A stretch of DNA of 64,000 nt from the NCBI GenBank assembly GCA_964019335.1, contig OZ025685.1, positions 250,001-314,000 of the forward strand, read 5' to 3'. The position numbers and the translations under genes are program-made. This DNA comes from Diplonema japonicum. Its lineage: Eukaryota; Euglenozoa; Diplonemea; Diplonemida; Diplonemidae. The notes under the pieces were generated by a model. The model did not search any database and had not been told where the DNA came from. It saw only the letters and a program-made list of their open reading frames with translations. Shown one piece after another: positions 10,472-19,989 of this stretch. How positions within the stretch are numbered: the stretch's first letter is position 1; each line of letters begins with the position of its first letter.

Positions 10472-12562
10472 ATGGCGCGAATGGGGCTGAACATCGCTGC
10501 AATGGGGAGCCGAGACGATCCGCCTCTATCAGCTAGGCTGCACAATGCGATGTCGCCCAGGACGGCTAGAGGCCTGAACACAGCGAGGCTGGGGAATCAC
10601 ACACAAAGAGGAAACCTTTCCCATAGAGGCCCCAAGACTCCACTACGCTCGCCTTTAGCTCTGAGTGAGAGGTATTCCGCAGGGCTAGCATCGCCATCAT
10701 CAAGCTCGCTTCAAAAACGTTTAAGCAGCAACGCGTTAAAATCCCTGAGGAAGGAAGACAGCACAGGCACGGAAACAGAACCAAGCCCGAGTGCAACAGT
10801 ACTGTCGGTGGACATCCCGAAGCTCTCGTTAGGCGCCATCGAGACAAAGGGCAAGGCACAGGCGGAAACGAGAAAGAAAAAACGTATCTCAACAGATAAT
10901 GTCTTCTGCAATGTTGAAGCTGCGAAGAAAAAACTGGAAGCGGACGGGATCGACATCGATGCTCTTAAAGCCGCGTTCAGCAAAACGGATGTTAACGATT
11001 CTGGTCTTGACATAAACGAGTTCAGAAACCTTTGGAAAATGGTTTTCCCGCAACGGCCTTTGGACGAGTCAGCCTGGAGGTACATCGACAGAATCTTCAT
11101 AGAAATCGACAACGACGATTCTGATGAAATCTCGTGGGAGGAAATTCTGTCGTACCTCGACAAATCCCGAACGTTGGTCGAACGTGAGAAACCTCCCACT
11201 CAATGGAAGGAGATCATGTTTCGGTTTGTGGGTTACACTGAGGATGCCTATGATGATTCTGACTCCTTACAAGCCATCATGGTGGCTTTGTACAAATTCG
11301 TCTCGCAGATGGTCGTTGTTTTGTCTATCGTTGTTTTAATGATCGAATCGCTACCTTCGATGCAGAAGGAGGACCCAAATGAATCTCCTGGAAGCACCAC
11401 TACATTTGTTATTGAAACATGTTGTGTTGCGGTGTTCACGGTGGAGTTTTTCATGTGGATTATCTCGTACCCAACATCCGAACAATGGATCGATTCAGAA
11501 GGAAAAGCCCATGTCCTAGACAAGGACGAAGAAGTGTGGCCCCGACCGGACACGATGGAAACAATCAAATGGAGGCTGTTTTTCAAAGAACAGAACACAT
11601 ACATCGATTTTTTATCGATTGTCCCGTATTACATTCTGTTAATCGTGGACGGGCAGAATAACATTTCAGCGTTGGCATCTGTTCGTCTTTTACGGCTTTT
11701 AAGACTCCTGCGTATTACCAGAATTTTAAAATTGGGCCGATCTGGGTCGTATGGGAGAGCCCCGGAACTAGGCGCAGCATTGCAAAAATCTATCACATCG
11801 TTGTTGTTTCTGGTGATGCTCATTGTTATCGCAACGACGATGGCGTCATCGTGGATGTTCTACGCAGAATTAGAACAGGCTTCGTTCAACCCAGTTCTTG
11901 AGAAGTGGGTTCGAAATAACGATTCTGACTACGTCGATGCTGGGGAAGTACTTCAAATGCAATCTATCCCCGAAGCCCTCTGGTGGGGAATCGTCACATT
12001 GACCACTGTAGGGTACGGCGACCTCTACCCGATTACAATCGGCGGGAAGATAATCGCAAGCGTGACAATGTTGGGTGGCCTTATTGTAGTTGGATACCCC
12101 ATCACCATTCTAACCGGGACTTTTCAGATTATGGAGTACGAACGGTTCATGAAGGAGGAACAACTGGATCGTTGTAGGGAATTTTACCAGGGCATCAAAA
12201 CATGGGTCAATTCCCAAGACGGTATCGATGTGAAATTAGAGTCGGAAAACGGGGCAACAATGAAGGGGAACACCAGCAAACGATCTTCTCTGCTGCCGCA
12301 GCCGACCGCCATGGCGGCGAACCAGGATATTGTGGATTTGTTCAACGGGTTGGAGAACCGGATAGCGGAGAGGCTTGGGAGGATTAAGAGGAAGTTGAAC
12401 AAGCTGGAGTGCGACTCCGACGTCAGTGAGAGTGAAATCGACACTGATTCTTCAAGCAGTTGCAGCAGCAGCACTTCGTCCGCAACCTCGCTCACACCCG
12501 CTGCCGCTGCGAATGAACCTTACGCGAGAAACCTTGCCGTTCCAGTTCTACATATTAACTGA
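10472..12562 (+). CDS. Voltage-gated potassium channel with N-terminal EF-hand pair
   Basis: Six-transmembrane K+ channel of 696 residues, intronless. Start chosen at ATG 10472, preceded by A7; the upstream in-frame extension is only homopolymer translation. Residues 1-150 are Ser/Arg-rich. About 163-224 form an EF-hand pair: the first loop is irregular (DVNDSGLDINEF) and the second near-canonical (DNDDSDEISWEE, 213-224, with Asp where Gly is usual). S1-S3 follow from about 277; S4 (about 403-426) has Arg/Lys repeated every third residue; the pore has the K+ selectivity signature TTVGYGD at 511-517. The C-terminus has a short coiled region and a Ser-rich tail. Inferred to be a voltage-gated, possibly Ca2+-tuned, plasma or ciliary membrane channel. 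EF-hands fused to the N-terminus of a Kv core differ from animal Kv channels, whose N-terminus is a T1 domain. Confidence 0.92.
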   Translation: MARMGLNIAAMGSRDDPPLSARLHNAMSPRTARGLNTARLGNHTQRGNLSHRGPKTPLRSPLALSERYSAGLASPSSSSLQKRLSSNALKSLRKEDSTGTETEPSPSATVLSVDIPKLSLGAIETKGKAQAETRKKKRISTDNVFCNVEAAKKKLEADGIDIDALKAAFSKTDVNDSGLDINEFRNLWKMVFPQRPLDESAWRYIDRIFIEIDNDDSDEISWEEILSYLDKSRTLVEREKPPTQWKEIMFRFVGYTEDAYDDSDSLQAIMVALYKFVSQMVVVLSIVVLMIESLPSMQKEDPNESPGSTTTFVIETCCVAVFTVEFFMWIISYPTSEQWIDSEGKAHVLDKDEEVWPRPDTMETIKWRLFFKEQNTYIDFLSIVPYYILLIVDGQNNISALASVRLLRLLRLLRITRILKLGRSGSYGRAPELGAALQKSITSLLFLVMLIVIATTMASSWMFYAELEQASFNPVLEKWVRNNDSDYVDAGEVLQMQSIPEALWWGIVTLTTVGYGDLYPITIGGKIIASVTMLGGLIVVGYPITILTGTFQIMEYERFMKEEQLDRCREFYQGIKTWVNSQDGIDVKLESENGATMKGNTSKRSSLLPQPTAMAANQDIVDLFNGLENRIAERLGRIKRKLNKLECDSDVSESEIDTDSSSSCSSSTSSATSLTPAAAANEPYARNLAVPVLHIN

Positions 12563-12626
12563 TAAAAAAAAGATTTTTTTTGGGGGGTATTTTTTTTTTT
12601 TTTTTTTCCGGTAAGTGAAAACGTGG

Positions 12627-12660
<34 letters not shown>

Positions 12661-13075
12661 GGATGGGAATACCAGGTGGTGGGGATAACATGGAAATGTA
12701 AACAGATGTGTTGTTCGCTGTTGATACCTCCCCGTCGGTCATCACCGGTAGCGCCCGAGTGGAAGAACGTAACGCAGATGCTCTGGGTGGCGAACAGGCA
12801 GCAAACTACACGGGCTACCCGGGGCGCCCCGGCTGGGGTTGAGCTGCACACCGCACGCATTAAGGACACGACGCGGAACGCAGAAGGAGCTACAGCTAGG
12901 CCGAGGTGCGCCCCCTGTAGTCAAGTAAATGGTGCTTGTGCAGGGTGCCCCCACCGGCTTCCTTTAAATCATCGAGTTTTTTTTTTTTTTTTTTTTCCCA
13001 TTCCCCACTTCCTCTTTACGTTCATACTGATATGTAATTAGTACCAGGATCTCCTGAGCTGGAGCCCACTTGGTG

Positions 13076-13116
<41 letters not shown>

Positions 13117-13957
13117 GTCACGGAAGGCAAAAAAATACGAATTTCTTTTTTTTTTTGTACGCTTTTAGTTTTTTCTTTTTCTTTTTTTTTTTTCAGTAGA
13201 ACAAAAAAAACAAGGAAATAATTTAAAAAAAAAGGAGAGATTCTGCACACCAAGAAAGGAAACAGGAGCAGGAGGGGGCAGTGTACACAAACTTGACTGT
13301 TATCAATTTGCTGGTTTTGAAGCCAAATGGGGGGGGGGGGGGGGGGGGGCAAAGGATCGTCCAATTAGCCTGTTTCTTCTTCTTCCTTCTCTCTCCTATC
13401 CTTACCCCCCCCCCCCCCCCCCTCCCTCTCTCTCTCTCTCTCTCTCCATAACTCCACATGACCCCCTTTTTTATGATTTTTCTTTTCCTTCATAAAAGAC
13501 AAGAATTTTCTTCTTCTTTTTTTATTTGAAAAAAAAAAATTGCTCGCTTTATTTTTTTTTTCTCTTTTTCTTTTGTTAGATGGGGAACCAACAACACAAC
13601 GAGAAAAAAAAAAAAAAAAACAAGAAAAATAAAGAGGGTGTGGAAAAGAAGGAATCTAAAAAAAAAAAAAAAAAAGGCAGCACCTTGCGTGTATTTTATA
13701 GAAAATCCCCCTCCCCCCCATCTCCATCCTCCAATATTGTACCAGTCAGAGGGAAAAAAAAAAAAAAAAAAAAAAAAAGAAGAAGAACCCCCTGCGTGAA
13801 TACCCGTTCAAGCCGTATCATCTTCCCTGCTGTATTATTTCCTCCCACTCCCCCCCTTTTTTTTTCCAAAAAAAAAAATCTTTAAAAAAAAAAAGGAGGG
13901 CAGGGCACACAAACACACACACACAAAAAAAAAAAAAAAGTCCCTCCCTCCCCCTCT
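12563..13957 (+). other. Repeat-bearing intergenic spacer
   Basis: No gene seen. It holds a T-run of about 30 at 12627-12656, one copy of the ~310 bp interspersed repeat (separate entry), long T-, G-, C- and A-runs at 13078-13115, 13327-13349, 13407-13422 and 13756-13779, and a CT microsatellite at 13423-13446. An A-run ending about 20 nt before the next ATG leads into the RING-H2 gene. Confidence 0.6.
12675..12976. repeat. Interspersed repeat family A, copy 1
   Basis: Closely matches 17203-17515 with small indels, sharing long blocks such as GTCGGTCATCACCGGTAG, GAGTGGAAGAACGTAACGCA and GCACGCATTAAGGACACGAC. It is much more GC-rich than its surroundings and lies between a T-run of about 30 on the left and T17 on the right. 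It has no convincing open frame. A short non-autonomous retroposon is the likeliest explanation; its orientation is unknown. Confidence 0.75.
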
Positions 13958-15238
13958 ATGCGAGCGAAACTATTATATACCACAATTCTGTTGATAAATG
14001 TGTTGACATGCTCGACTATCAGCACCATTGCCGACTACCAAAGTGGATCGCACTATGAGGTGAGCATGTTAAAAGTAAACCAAACAACACTGACGGGCCT
14101 TGAAAAGCGGAGCGGCAGCCAGCTCACATGGGTTCTAGAAGACCTGGGACACGGCCTGGACATAGGAGTTCAAGTAGACACTATATCGGTTTCCATAGGA
14201 AGCGAAAACGAAATATCCGGCTTGGTACCGTCCTACAAGTTACAAATGGTCGTCACGTGCATATGCATCTCGTGCAATTCGCAACCTTTTGGACAAGAAT
14301 GTTCCACCACACAACCGCTTGAGACGGAGCTCAGATCCGGAAATCAGATCAGCGTTTCCCACCCTGACGAGGGAACAACGGTTACCTACAAATACCAGCT
14401 TTTAATAGAAATAACCGGCGTGCTGGCGATCCGGAACCTGGACTCGGTTTCGATCTCGATTTCCGGAACAAAAAGCGAACGCAAAACGTGTAAAACTACG
14501 TCAGGTGAAAAATGCCATTTCCCGTTTGCACTAAACGGCCAGGTCTTCACCCAATGCACAACGGGTTCTGTTCCTTTGTGTTTTGTGTTTGATGCGAGCG
14601 AACCGGGGAAGACAGGACAATGTACTTCTTGCGGTGAACCATCTGTATCCAATGCCCCTCTCACCATTTCTCCAACTGACGTCCCGACACAAGCTCCTGG
14701 AACACCAGCCCCGAAGGACCTTAATACTGTGTCCCTTGCCATGCGTATAGTAGGTGGATTAAGTATTATATTCTTAGGGTGTTGCATTGGGTGTGGAACG
14801 TTGTTATGGCTCGACAGCGGTCGGAACCCGCCCCCCGAATCAGAAGGGGAAACTGAAGATCATATGCCCAATCATGGTGATGTTGGTGTGTATAGGCAGG
14901 CTAATCTCGCGAACTCTCCTTTCGACCCATCGGAGTTTCAGATTACAGTTGCCTCGTTGCTGGATCACGTGAAAGAGACGGCAGAGGTACCTCCAAACAC
15001 GTCTTGCTGTGTTTGTTTGGAATCTGCTGAGGATGATGGCAACGCTGCTGAAAAACACACTCCTTACGGTGGGGATATAGAGGCGCAAACTATACCTGAT
15101 GACGGTACCGAGCCGAAATCGTGGGCGGTGCTTCCTTGTGGGCATGACATGCATTATTCATGTCTCCGTCTGTGGCTTCTTCAAAGAGCTGGGAAAAAAT
15201 TGGTTATGACATGTCCTGTGTGCAGGGCTCCGGTATGA
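13958..15238 (+). CDS. Type I membrane RING-H2 protein with fibronectin II-like ectodomain
   Basis: 426 residues, intronless. The N-terminus (MRAKLLYTTILLINVLTC) is a signal peptide. The ectodomain is Cys-poor until about 180-225, where a C-x-FPF-x3-NG-x5-C-T pattern with later Cys resembles a fibronectin type II module. A Thr/Pro-rich stalk precedes one transmembrane helix (about 257-285). The cytosolic C-terminus ends in a RING-H2 finger: Cys350/Cys353, then LPCGHDMHYSC and terminal CPVC, with an unusually long acidic insert between the first pair and the CxH. Known relatives with a signal peptide, ectodomain, one membrane helix and RING-H2 are E3 ubiquitin ligases of endomembranes; that function is inferred here. 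A second membrane RING-H2 gene follows 3 kb downstream. The FN2 call is tentative. Confidence 0.85.
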   Translation: MRAKLLYTTILLINVLTCSTISTIADYQSGSHYEVSMLKVNQTTLTGLEKRSGSQLTWVLEDLGHGLDIGVQVDTISVSIGSENEISGLVPSYKLQMVVTCICISCNSQPFGQECSTTQPLETELRSGNQISVSHPDEGTTVTYKYQLLIEITGVLAIRNLDSVSISISGTKSERKTCKTTSGEKCHFPFALNGQVFTQCTTGSVPLCFVFDASEPGKTGQCTSCGEPSVSNAPLTISPTDVPTQAPGTPAPKDLNTVSLAMRIVGGLSIIFLGCCIGCGTLLWLDSGRNPPPESEGETEDHMPNHGDVGVYRQANLANSPFDPSEFQITVASLLDHVKETAEVPPNTSCCVCLESAEDDGNAAEKHTPYGGDIEAQTIPDDGTEPKSWAVLPCGHDMHYSCLRLWLLQRAGKKLVMTCPVCRAPV

Positions 15239-15798
15239 TTATGCGGGTGGAATAAATGTACTTTTTTTTTTTTTTTAAAAAATTATAGTTATCTGAAGCG
15301 ATAAGCAGTCAGATGGCGAAGGAAGGTGATGAAGGGGGAGAGGCTTAATCTTTTTTTTGGGGGGGGGGTAAAATCTGTCATTCTCTTCTAACCTTCATAT
15401 TTTTTTTTTTTATTCTGTTCAGTTTTTTCTTTTTCTTTCTCTTTCTGGTGTTTAAAAAAAAAAAAAGAGGGTTGAAGGGGAGAAAAAAAAAAAGAAATAT
15501 TCTCCCATATGTATGCTCTTTTCTTATTTGTTCCCGAGGAAAGGGGGAAGAGGGAGGAAAAAGAAAAATGCGGTGATTTGAAGGGAGGTAAAAAAAAAAA
15601 AAAAAAAAAGGGGTGAAGTGTTTTCTTGGTTTACAGAAAGATCGCAATCTCACAGAAATTATTGTTACTGAGTTGTAGCATAATATTTACACTCCCCCTC
15701 CTCCCCCCTACCCCGCAACTTTCTTGGTGCAATGGCTGCTTTTGGGGTCCCTCCCCCCAGTCATCATTTTAAAACGACTTTCTGCAATGCTAAGTTTG

Positions 15799-15843
<45 letters not shown>

Positions 15844-16469
15844 TTTTTTGCTTTTTAGCCACACTCCCTCCTTTTTTTTTCCCCCCTCTTTTTTTTTTGT
15901 TTGAAATATTAAATTCGAGAATAAACAAATGCCTCCTGTCTTTAGGCTTATTTCATGTATTGAAGGGGGGGGATAATAATAATTAAAAAAAATTGGAGAG
16001 AAAAAACCGCCCCGATAACCCTTATGAGATTATTCCATTGACGAAAGCTATTTTGTTTTTCACCTTTGGGGGGGGGGGTTTTTCTTTTTTTCTTTTTTTT
16101 TATACCCCTGAATGCTACCAGATATATGATGATACGTTAGTTAAGCTAATTGTTATTTCCTTCCTTTCACCTCCTTTTATTTTTTTTCTACAAAAAAAAA
16201 AGTAAGAATTGTTTTAAAACTCAGTCGATTCCCTTCTTTTTTTCTTCCCCCCTTTTTTTTTTTCTTTTTTTTTCTTTTTTTTTTCTTTTCTTTTGCGTTG
16301 CATATCTCTAAAACATGTGGAGAAACTTTTTGCCATTGTCCTTTTTTTTTTTTCTTTACTGGGGGTTTTTTGTCCCCCCCCCCCCCAACCAAATAGCAAT
16401 TCTCTGATTCTCATCCCAACACAGGTTTAAGAGATACGTAACGTTTGAAAGAAGAAAGTTTTTCTTTTT

Positions 16470-16507
16470 AAGGCGATCCTGTCACATACTGCAGGTTCCC
16501 TTCAAAG
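16470..16507. repeat. Short repeat, TTTTTAAGGCGA...CCTGTCA...GCAGG, copy 1
   Basis: TTTTTAAGGCGATCCTGTCA-type sequence followed by a CTGCAGG block and CCCTTCAA. A diverged copy at 17140-17183 lies directly upstream of repeat family A copy 2. Origin unknown. Confidence 0.5.
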
Positions 16508-17139
16508 ACATCTTTTTTTTTCCCTACATGCGAAAACCGGAAGTACATAAAGCTCACTAAAAAGAAGATCCTTCTGCCCCGCTGTGCTATGCAAGCTAAG
16601 AAGAGAGAGAGAGAAAAAAAAAAAAAAAAGGGGTAGGAAAGAAAAGGGGGGGAAGAAATGAGTATAAAGTAACTTTTTTTTTTTCCCCCCCATTTCTCCC
16701 ACCCAGGGATTGATTCCTTGGTGTTAAGCAGTTTTCTTTTCTTGAGACGGCTGGAATAAAAAAAAAAAAAAGAAAGCTGTGGGACCTTCAAGGCCCCCTT
16801 CTTTTATTCTTTCATTTTTTTTTTGTTTCACATTGAATACTGCTGCTTGGGCTTATACACATCAGGGAGGAGGAAAAGAAAGCCTCTTCCTTTTTTTGAT
16901 ATCTGACTTTGTTTCCGTCTTCCTCCGCACTTTTTTTTTTCCCTCTTTTTTTTTTTCATTCTGGGAAAAAAAACCCTCCCCCCCAAAAAAAACAAGAACA
17001 AAAGTAGACTACTGTGGGACCTCTTAATTATTTCATGGGAAAAAAGAGAAGAAGAAGAAGAAGAAGGGGAAAAAAAAGAGGAAATCCCCGCAAGGGAAAC
17101 CAAAAAAACCACAGGGTACGGCGTAAGGGTTTTGCCTTT

Positions 17140-17183
17140 TAAGGCGAGGCCCTGTCATGTACAGCAGGCTTTTCCCTTCAATT
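17140..17183. repeat. Short repeat, copy 2
   Basis: Diverged copy of 16470-16507: CTTTTAAGGCGAGGCCCTG, then an AGCAGG block and TTCCCTTCAA. It ends in a T-run that borders the ~310 bp repeat. Confidence 0.5.
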
Positions 17184-17202
17184 TTTTTTTCTTTTTTTCA
17201 AA

Positions 17203-17515
17203 GGTGTTGGGGATAGCATGAAAATATAAGGAAAACATCAGATGTGTTGTTCGCTGTTGACCTCCTCGTCGGTCATCACCGGTAGCACCCGAGTGGAAGA
17301 ACGTAACGCAGATGCTCAGGGTGACGAACAGGCAGCAAACTGCACGAGCGCAGAATCTTGGTTACCCGGGACGCCCCGGCTGGGGTTGAGCTGTACACCG
17401 CACGCATTAAGGACACGACGCAGAAGAAGCTACAACTCGGCCGCGGCGCGCCCCCTGTAATCAAGTAGACAGTTCTTGTGCAGGGCGCCGCCAACACCGG
17501 CCTCCTTTAACTCAT
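17203..17515. repeat. Interspersed repeat family A, copy 2
   Basis: Second copy of the repeat at 12675-12976. It carries an extra segment around 17348-17362 relative to copy 1, and lacks a few bases near 17428. Right end CCTCCTTTAACTCAT resembles copy 1's TTCCTTTAAATCATCGAG and the tail of the retroelement at 56161-57530 (CCTCCTTTATCTCATC). It is followed by a TA microsatellite and a T-run. Confidence 0.75.
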
Positions 17516-18000
17516 ATATATATATATATTTTTTTTTTTTTTGTTCTTTCTTCTTTTCTTTCCAGATAGCGATAGGTGACGCACGGCACAGAAATTGCCT
17601 CGCTTTTTTCTTTCTTTCTTTCTTTTTTTGCATTATTCCCGAGCTACCTTTACTTTCGGAACAAGTATTAAAAAAAAAAAGATTGAAGGGGTGGTTTTTT
17701 TTTTTTTTATTCACAGTGAAAAGAAGGAAAAGGTGTACAAAAAAATGCGACGCACCACCACTACCTCCCGGTTTTGGTTTCTGATACCTTGTTGCCCCCC
17801 CCCCCCCCCCCCCCCCTATTCATTGACAAGCGCAGTTTGCAACGTAGCACTGTGTAAGCGAGCCCACAAGCAAAATGCTTTTTGTTGAATAGCTCCTCTC
17901 CCCCCTTCTTATTATCTTCATTCAGGCTCTCTATTTTATTTTATTTATTATTATTATTATTTTTTTTTTTTCATTTCGTCAGTCCGTCCTGTTTTTTTTA

Positions 18001-18121
18001 CTGTAAAACGAATAATGTCGGACGGAAAAAATTATCGGACAGAAAAACTCCCGGACGGAAAAATTCCCGGACGCCAAAAAAACTCGGACATTTTTCCGTC
18101 CGGGAGTTTTTCGTTTTATAG
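18001..18121. mobile_element. MITE-like inverted-repeat element, TA-flanked
   Basis: 121 bp with 12-bp terminal inverted repeats, CTGTAAAACGAA and CTATAAAACGAA (one mismatch), flanked on both sides by TA (17999-18000 and 18122-18123), as expected for Tc1/mariner-type insertion. Inside are several CGGACGGAAAAA-type direct repeats, and a perfect 21-bp inverted repeat (18043-18063 against 18091-18111). It has no coding capacity. It lies 93 bp upstream of the next start codon. Confidence 0.65.
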
Positions 18122-18180
18122 TATTTCTTTTTTTTTTTTTTTTTTCCAGCCCTCATTTTTCCTCCATCACAGGGAAGGGG

Positions 18181-18214
<34 letters not shown>

Positions 18215-18217
<3 letters not shown>

Positions 18218-18910
18218 CCAATCCTTCCCATTCTGGCAGGAATAGCCTTGGCCAGCACATTTCCCATAAACACGACTCGGGGTATGACCCTGCTTTCAGT
18301 GACGCTTGGAGGAGGTCTGCCACACAGCAAAAGTATAGGATACTTGGATACCGTGCTCATAGAAAAGGTAGAAAACTGCACAGGACTCGCTGGGGTGGTG
18401 AGGGGGTCCGAAAAAGGCCCGTTTCGCCTACGCAACGGGACAACAGTACAAGAAAGCGGTGTGTGGACCTTGTACGTTCTGAAGGGCTCCCCGAATGAGT
18501 GTAAAGTAACATACTGGTACCCTATTGTAAGCAAAGGTTTCTTAATATCAATCCCCCAAAACGTCGTTTGGGCCGGTATCGCTGCACTTGGTGCTCTCTG
18601 GGTAGGTTTTCTTCTGAACCTCTTCAGGCGGCTTGCAAGTACAATGTCTGCAAGGCAGCAGCATCTCGTCACATGTTTAGACTCTTTACACACCCTTCCT
18701 CAAGGCCGTAGTACTCTTGCGTATCACTGCACCATTTGTCTTTGCACCGACCACACCTCCTCTCCAACAGCTTCGACTTGGTGCCATCTTCAGTGTGGGC
18801 ACTACTTCCACTTTTCTTGCCTTAAGACCTGGCTCACCGGGATCTCTGTACACACTATGAAGCTTACTTGCCCTATATGCCGCCAGATGCTTTCCCCCGT
18901 TTCTGTTTGA
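18215..18910 (+). CDS. Small membrane RING-H2 protein
   Basis: 231 residues, intronless; the ATG at 18215 follows a long A-run. A hydrophobic N-terminus (MPILPILAGIALAST) looks like a signal peptide. A lumenal region of about 90 residues with NCT and NGT sequons follows, then one transmembrane helix at about 112-137 and a basic RRLAS flank. The C-terminal RING-H2 reads C-T-I-C, then C-G-H-Y-F-H-F-S-C and C-P-I-C. The architecture is like the larger RING gene at 13958 but with a different ectodomain. Inferred role: membrane-bound E3 ubiquitin ligase. The shared orientation and layout of the two genes may reflect an old duplication, but ectodomain similarity is not obvious by eye. Confidence 0.85.
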
Positions 18911-18971
18911 AGGAAAAAGAAAGAATTGAAAAGAAGTACTTGAGGTGACGCTTTCCAGCTTCTCCTTGCCC

Positions 18972-19046
18972 TGCTCTTCCTTCCCCTTTCCCCTTTCCCC
19001 TTTCCCCTTTCCCCTTTCCCCTTTCCCCTTTCCCCCTTCCCCTTTC
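18972..19046. repeat. CCCTTT minisatellite
   Basis: About ten tandem copies of the 7-mer CCCCTTT, just upstream of the acidic repeat protein gene. If transcribed it would form a C/T-rich 5' leader ending 25 nt before the start codon. Confidence 0.8.
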
Positions 19047-19070
19047 GAACACCGTGACAGGAACGATCAA

Positions 19071-19910
19071 ATGGGCTGTGTGCATACCAAACATGCTCCG
19101 CAGGAGGAGATCCCTTCGAAGCAGAGACCCGTCGAGAAGGTAGAGGAGAAGGTTGAGAAGAAGGCTGAGGAGGAGCCTAAACAGCACGATGCTCTGAAGA
19201 TGCTCGCAGAGGCCAGCGGGACAGACAAGGTGTTCGTTGCTGCGCTGAACGAGATGGCAGAGGAGAAGAAGGGGGCGGAAGACAACAAGGAGACAAAGAG
19301 GGAGGCACAGGAGGACAGCGACCATGGGCTGAGCGATGTGGGCCCGTCGCCTGCTGCAGGTGACGAAAATGACGCCAAGCAGGAAAAACCCGAAGAAGAG
19401 AAGCCTACCGAAGAAGAGGAAAAACCTGTTGAGGCTGAGGAGGAGGCCAAGACCGAGGAGGTGGTTGTTGAAGAAGAGGCCAAGACCGAGGAGGTGGCTG
19501 TTGAGGAGGAGGCCAAGACCGAGGAGGTGGCTGTTGAAGAAGAAGCCAAGACCGAGGATGTGGCTGTTGAAGAAGAAGCCAAGACCGAGGAGGTGGCTGT
19601 TGAGGAGGAGGCCAAGACCGAGGAGGTGGCTGTTGAGGAAGAAAAGCCTGTTGAGGCTGAGGCCAAGGACGGGATGGTGGATGTTTCTTTGAGCGAGATC
19701 CCCAGGGAGAAGGAGGTCGAGAAGACTGAGGTGCCCACCGACGTTGAGGTTGTGGAAACCGAAGTCACTGAGGAGGCCACCAAGGTTGAAGAGGCCAATG
19801 ATGAGGAAGAGAATGTGGCAGAACCCGATCAGGCGGAGGAACCCACCTCCCCCTCTTCCCCTGGGCAGAAGAAGAAGAACAAGAAGAACAAGAGGAAGAA
19901 CAAGAACTAA
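19071..19910 (+). CDS. Glu-rich repeat protein with MGC acylation-type N-terminus
   Basis: 279 residues, intronless. Start placed at ATG 19071, because it opens with MGCVHTKH, a consensus for N-myristoylation at Gly2 and palmitoylation at Cys3; the frame upstream encodes only the CCCTTT minisatellite. The protein is highly acidic. Its centre (about 19432-19640) has six tandem 11-residue repeats of EEEAKTEEVAV type (33-nt units, one with D for E). The C-terminus is a basic KKKNKKNKRKNKN tail. No globular domain is visible. Inferred to be a peripheral membrane protein, perhaps flagellar or submembrane, with a charged flexible rod. The gene is followed within 20 nt by a 62-T run. Confidence 0.75.
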   Translation: MGCVHTKHAPQEEIPSKQRPVEKVEEKVEKKAEEEPKQHDALKMLAEASGTDKVFVAALNEMAEEKKGAEDNKETKREAQEDSDHGLSDVGPSPAAGDENDAKQEKPEEEKPTEEEEKPVEAEEEAKTEEVVVEEEAKTEEVAVEEEAKTEEVAVEEEAKTEDVAVEEEAKTEEVAVEEEAKTEEVAVEEEKPVEAEAKDGMVDVSLSEIPREKEVEKTEVPTDVEVVETEVTEEATKVEEANDEEENVAEPDQAEEPTSPSSPGQKKKNKKNKRKNKN

Positions 19911-19924
19911 GATGAAGGTGATCA

Positions 19925-19989
<65 letters not shown>

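Larger units (their letters stand above)
15239..18214 (+). other. Long intergenic spacer with repeats
   Basis: No convincing gene in about 3 kb. It contains repeat family A copy 2, a ~45 bp duplicated motif (16470-16507 and 17140-17183), a short CTGTGGGACCT repeat (16779 and 17013) and a mariner-like inverted-repeat element at 18001-18121. The rest is A/T/C homopolymers, including A39 near 15801-15839 and a C25 run near 17796-17818. Apparent frames are low-complexity. Confidence 0.6.

Noticed and set aside
12736-12850. tRNA-derived SINE promoter (A- and B-box-like matches) in repeat family A.
   Set aside because: The B-box candidate GGTTGAGCTGC departs from GGTTCRANNCC, and no cloverleaf could be drawn. 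Left as a check only.
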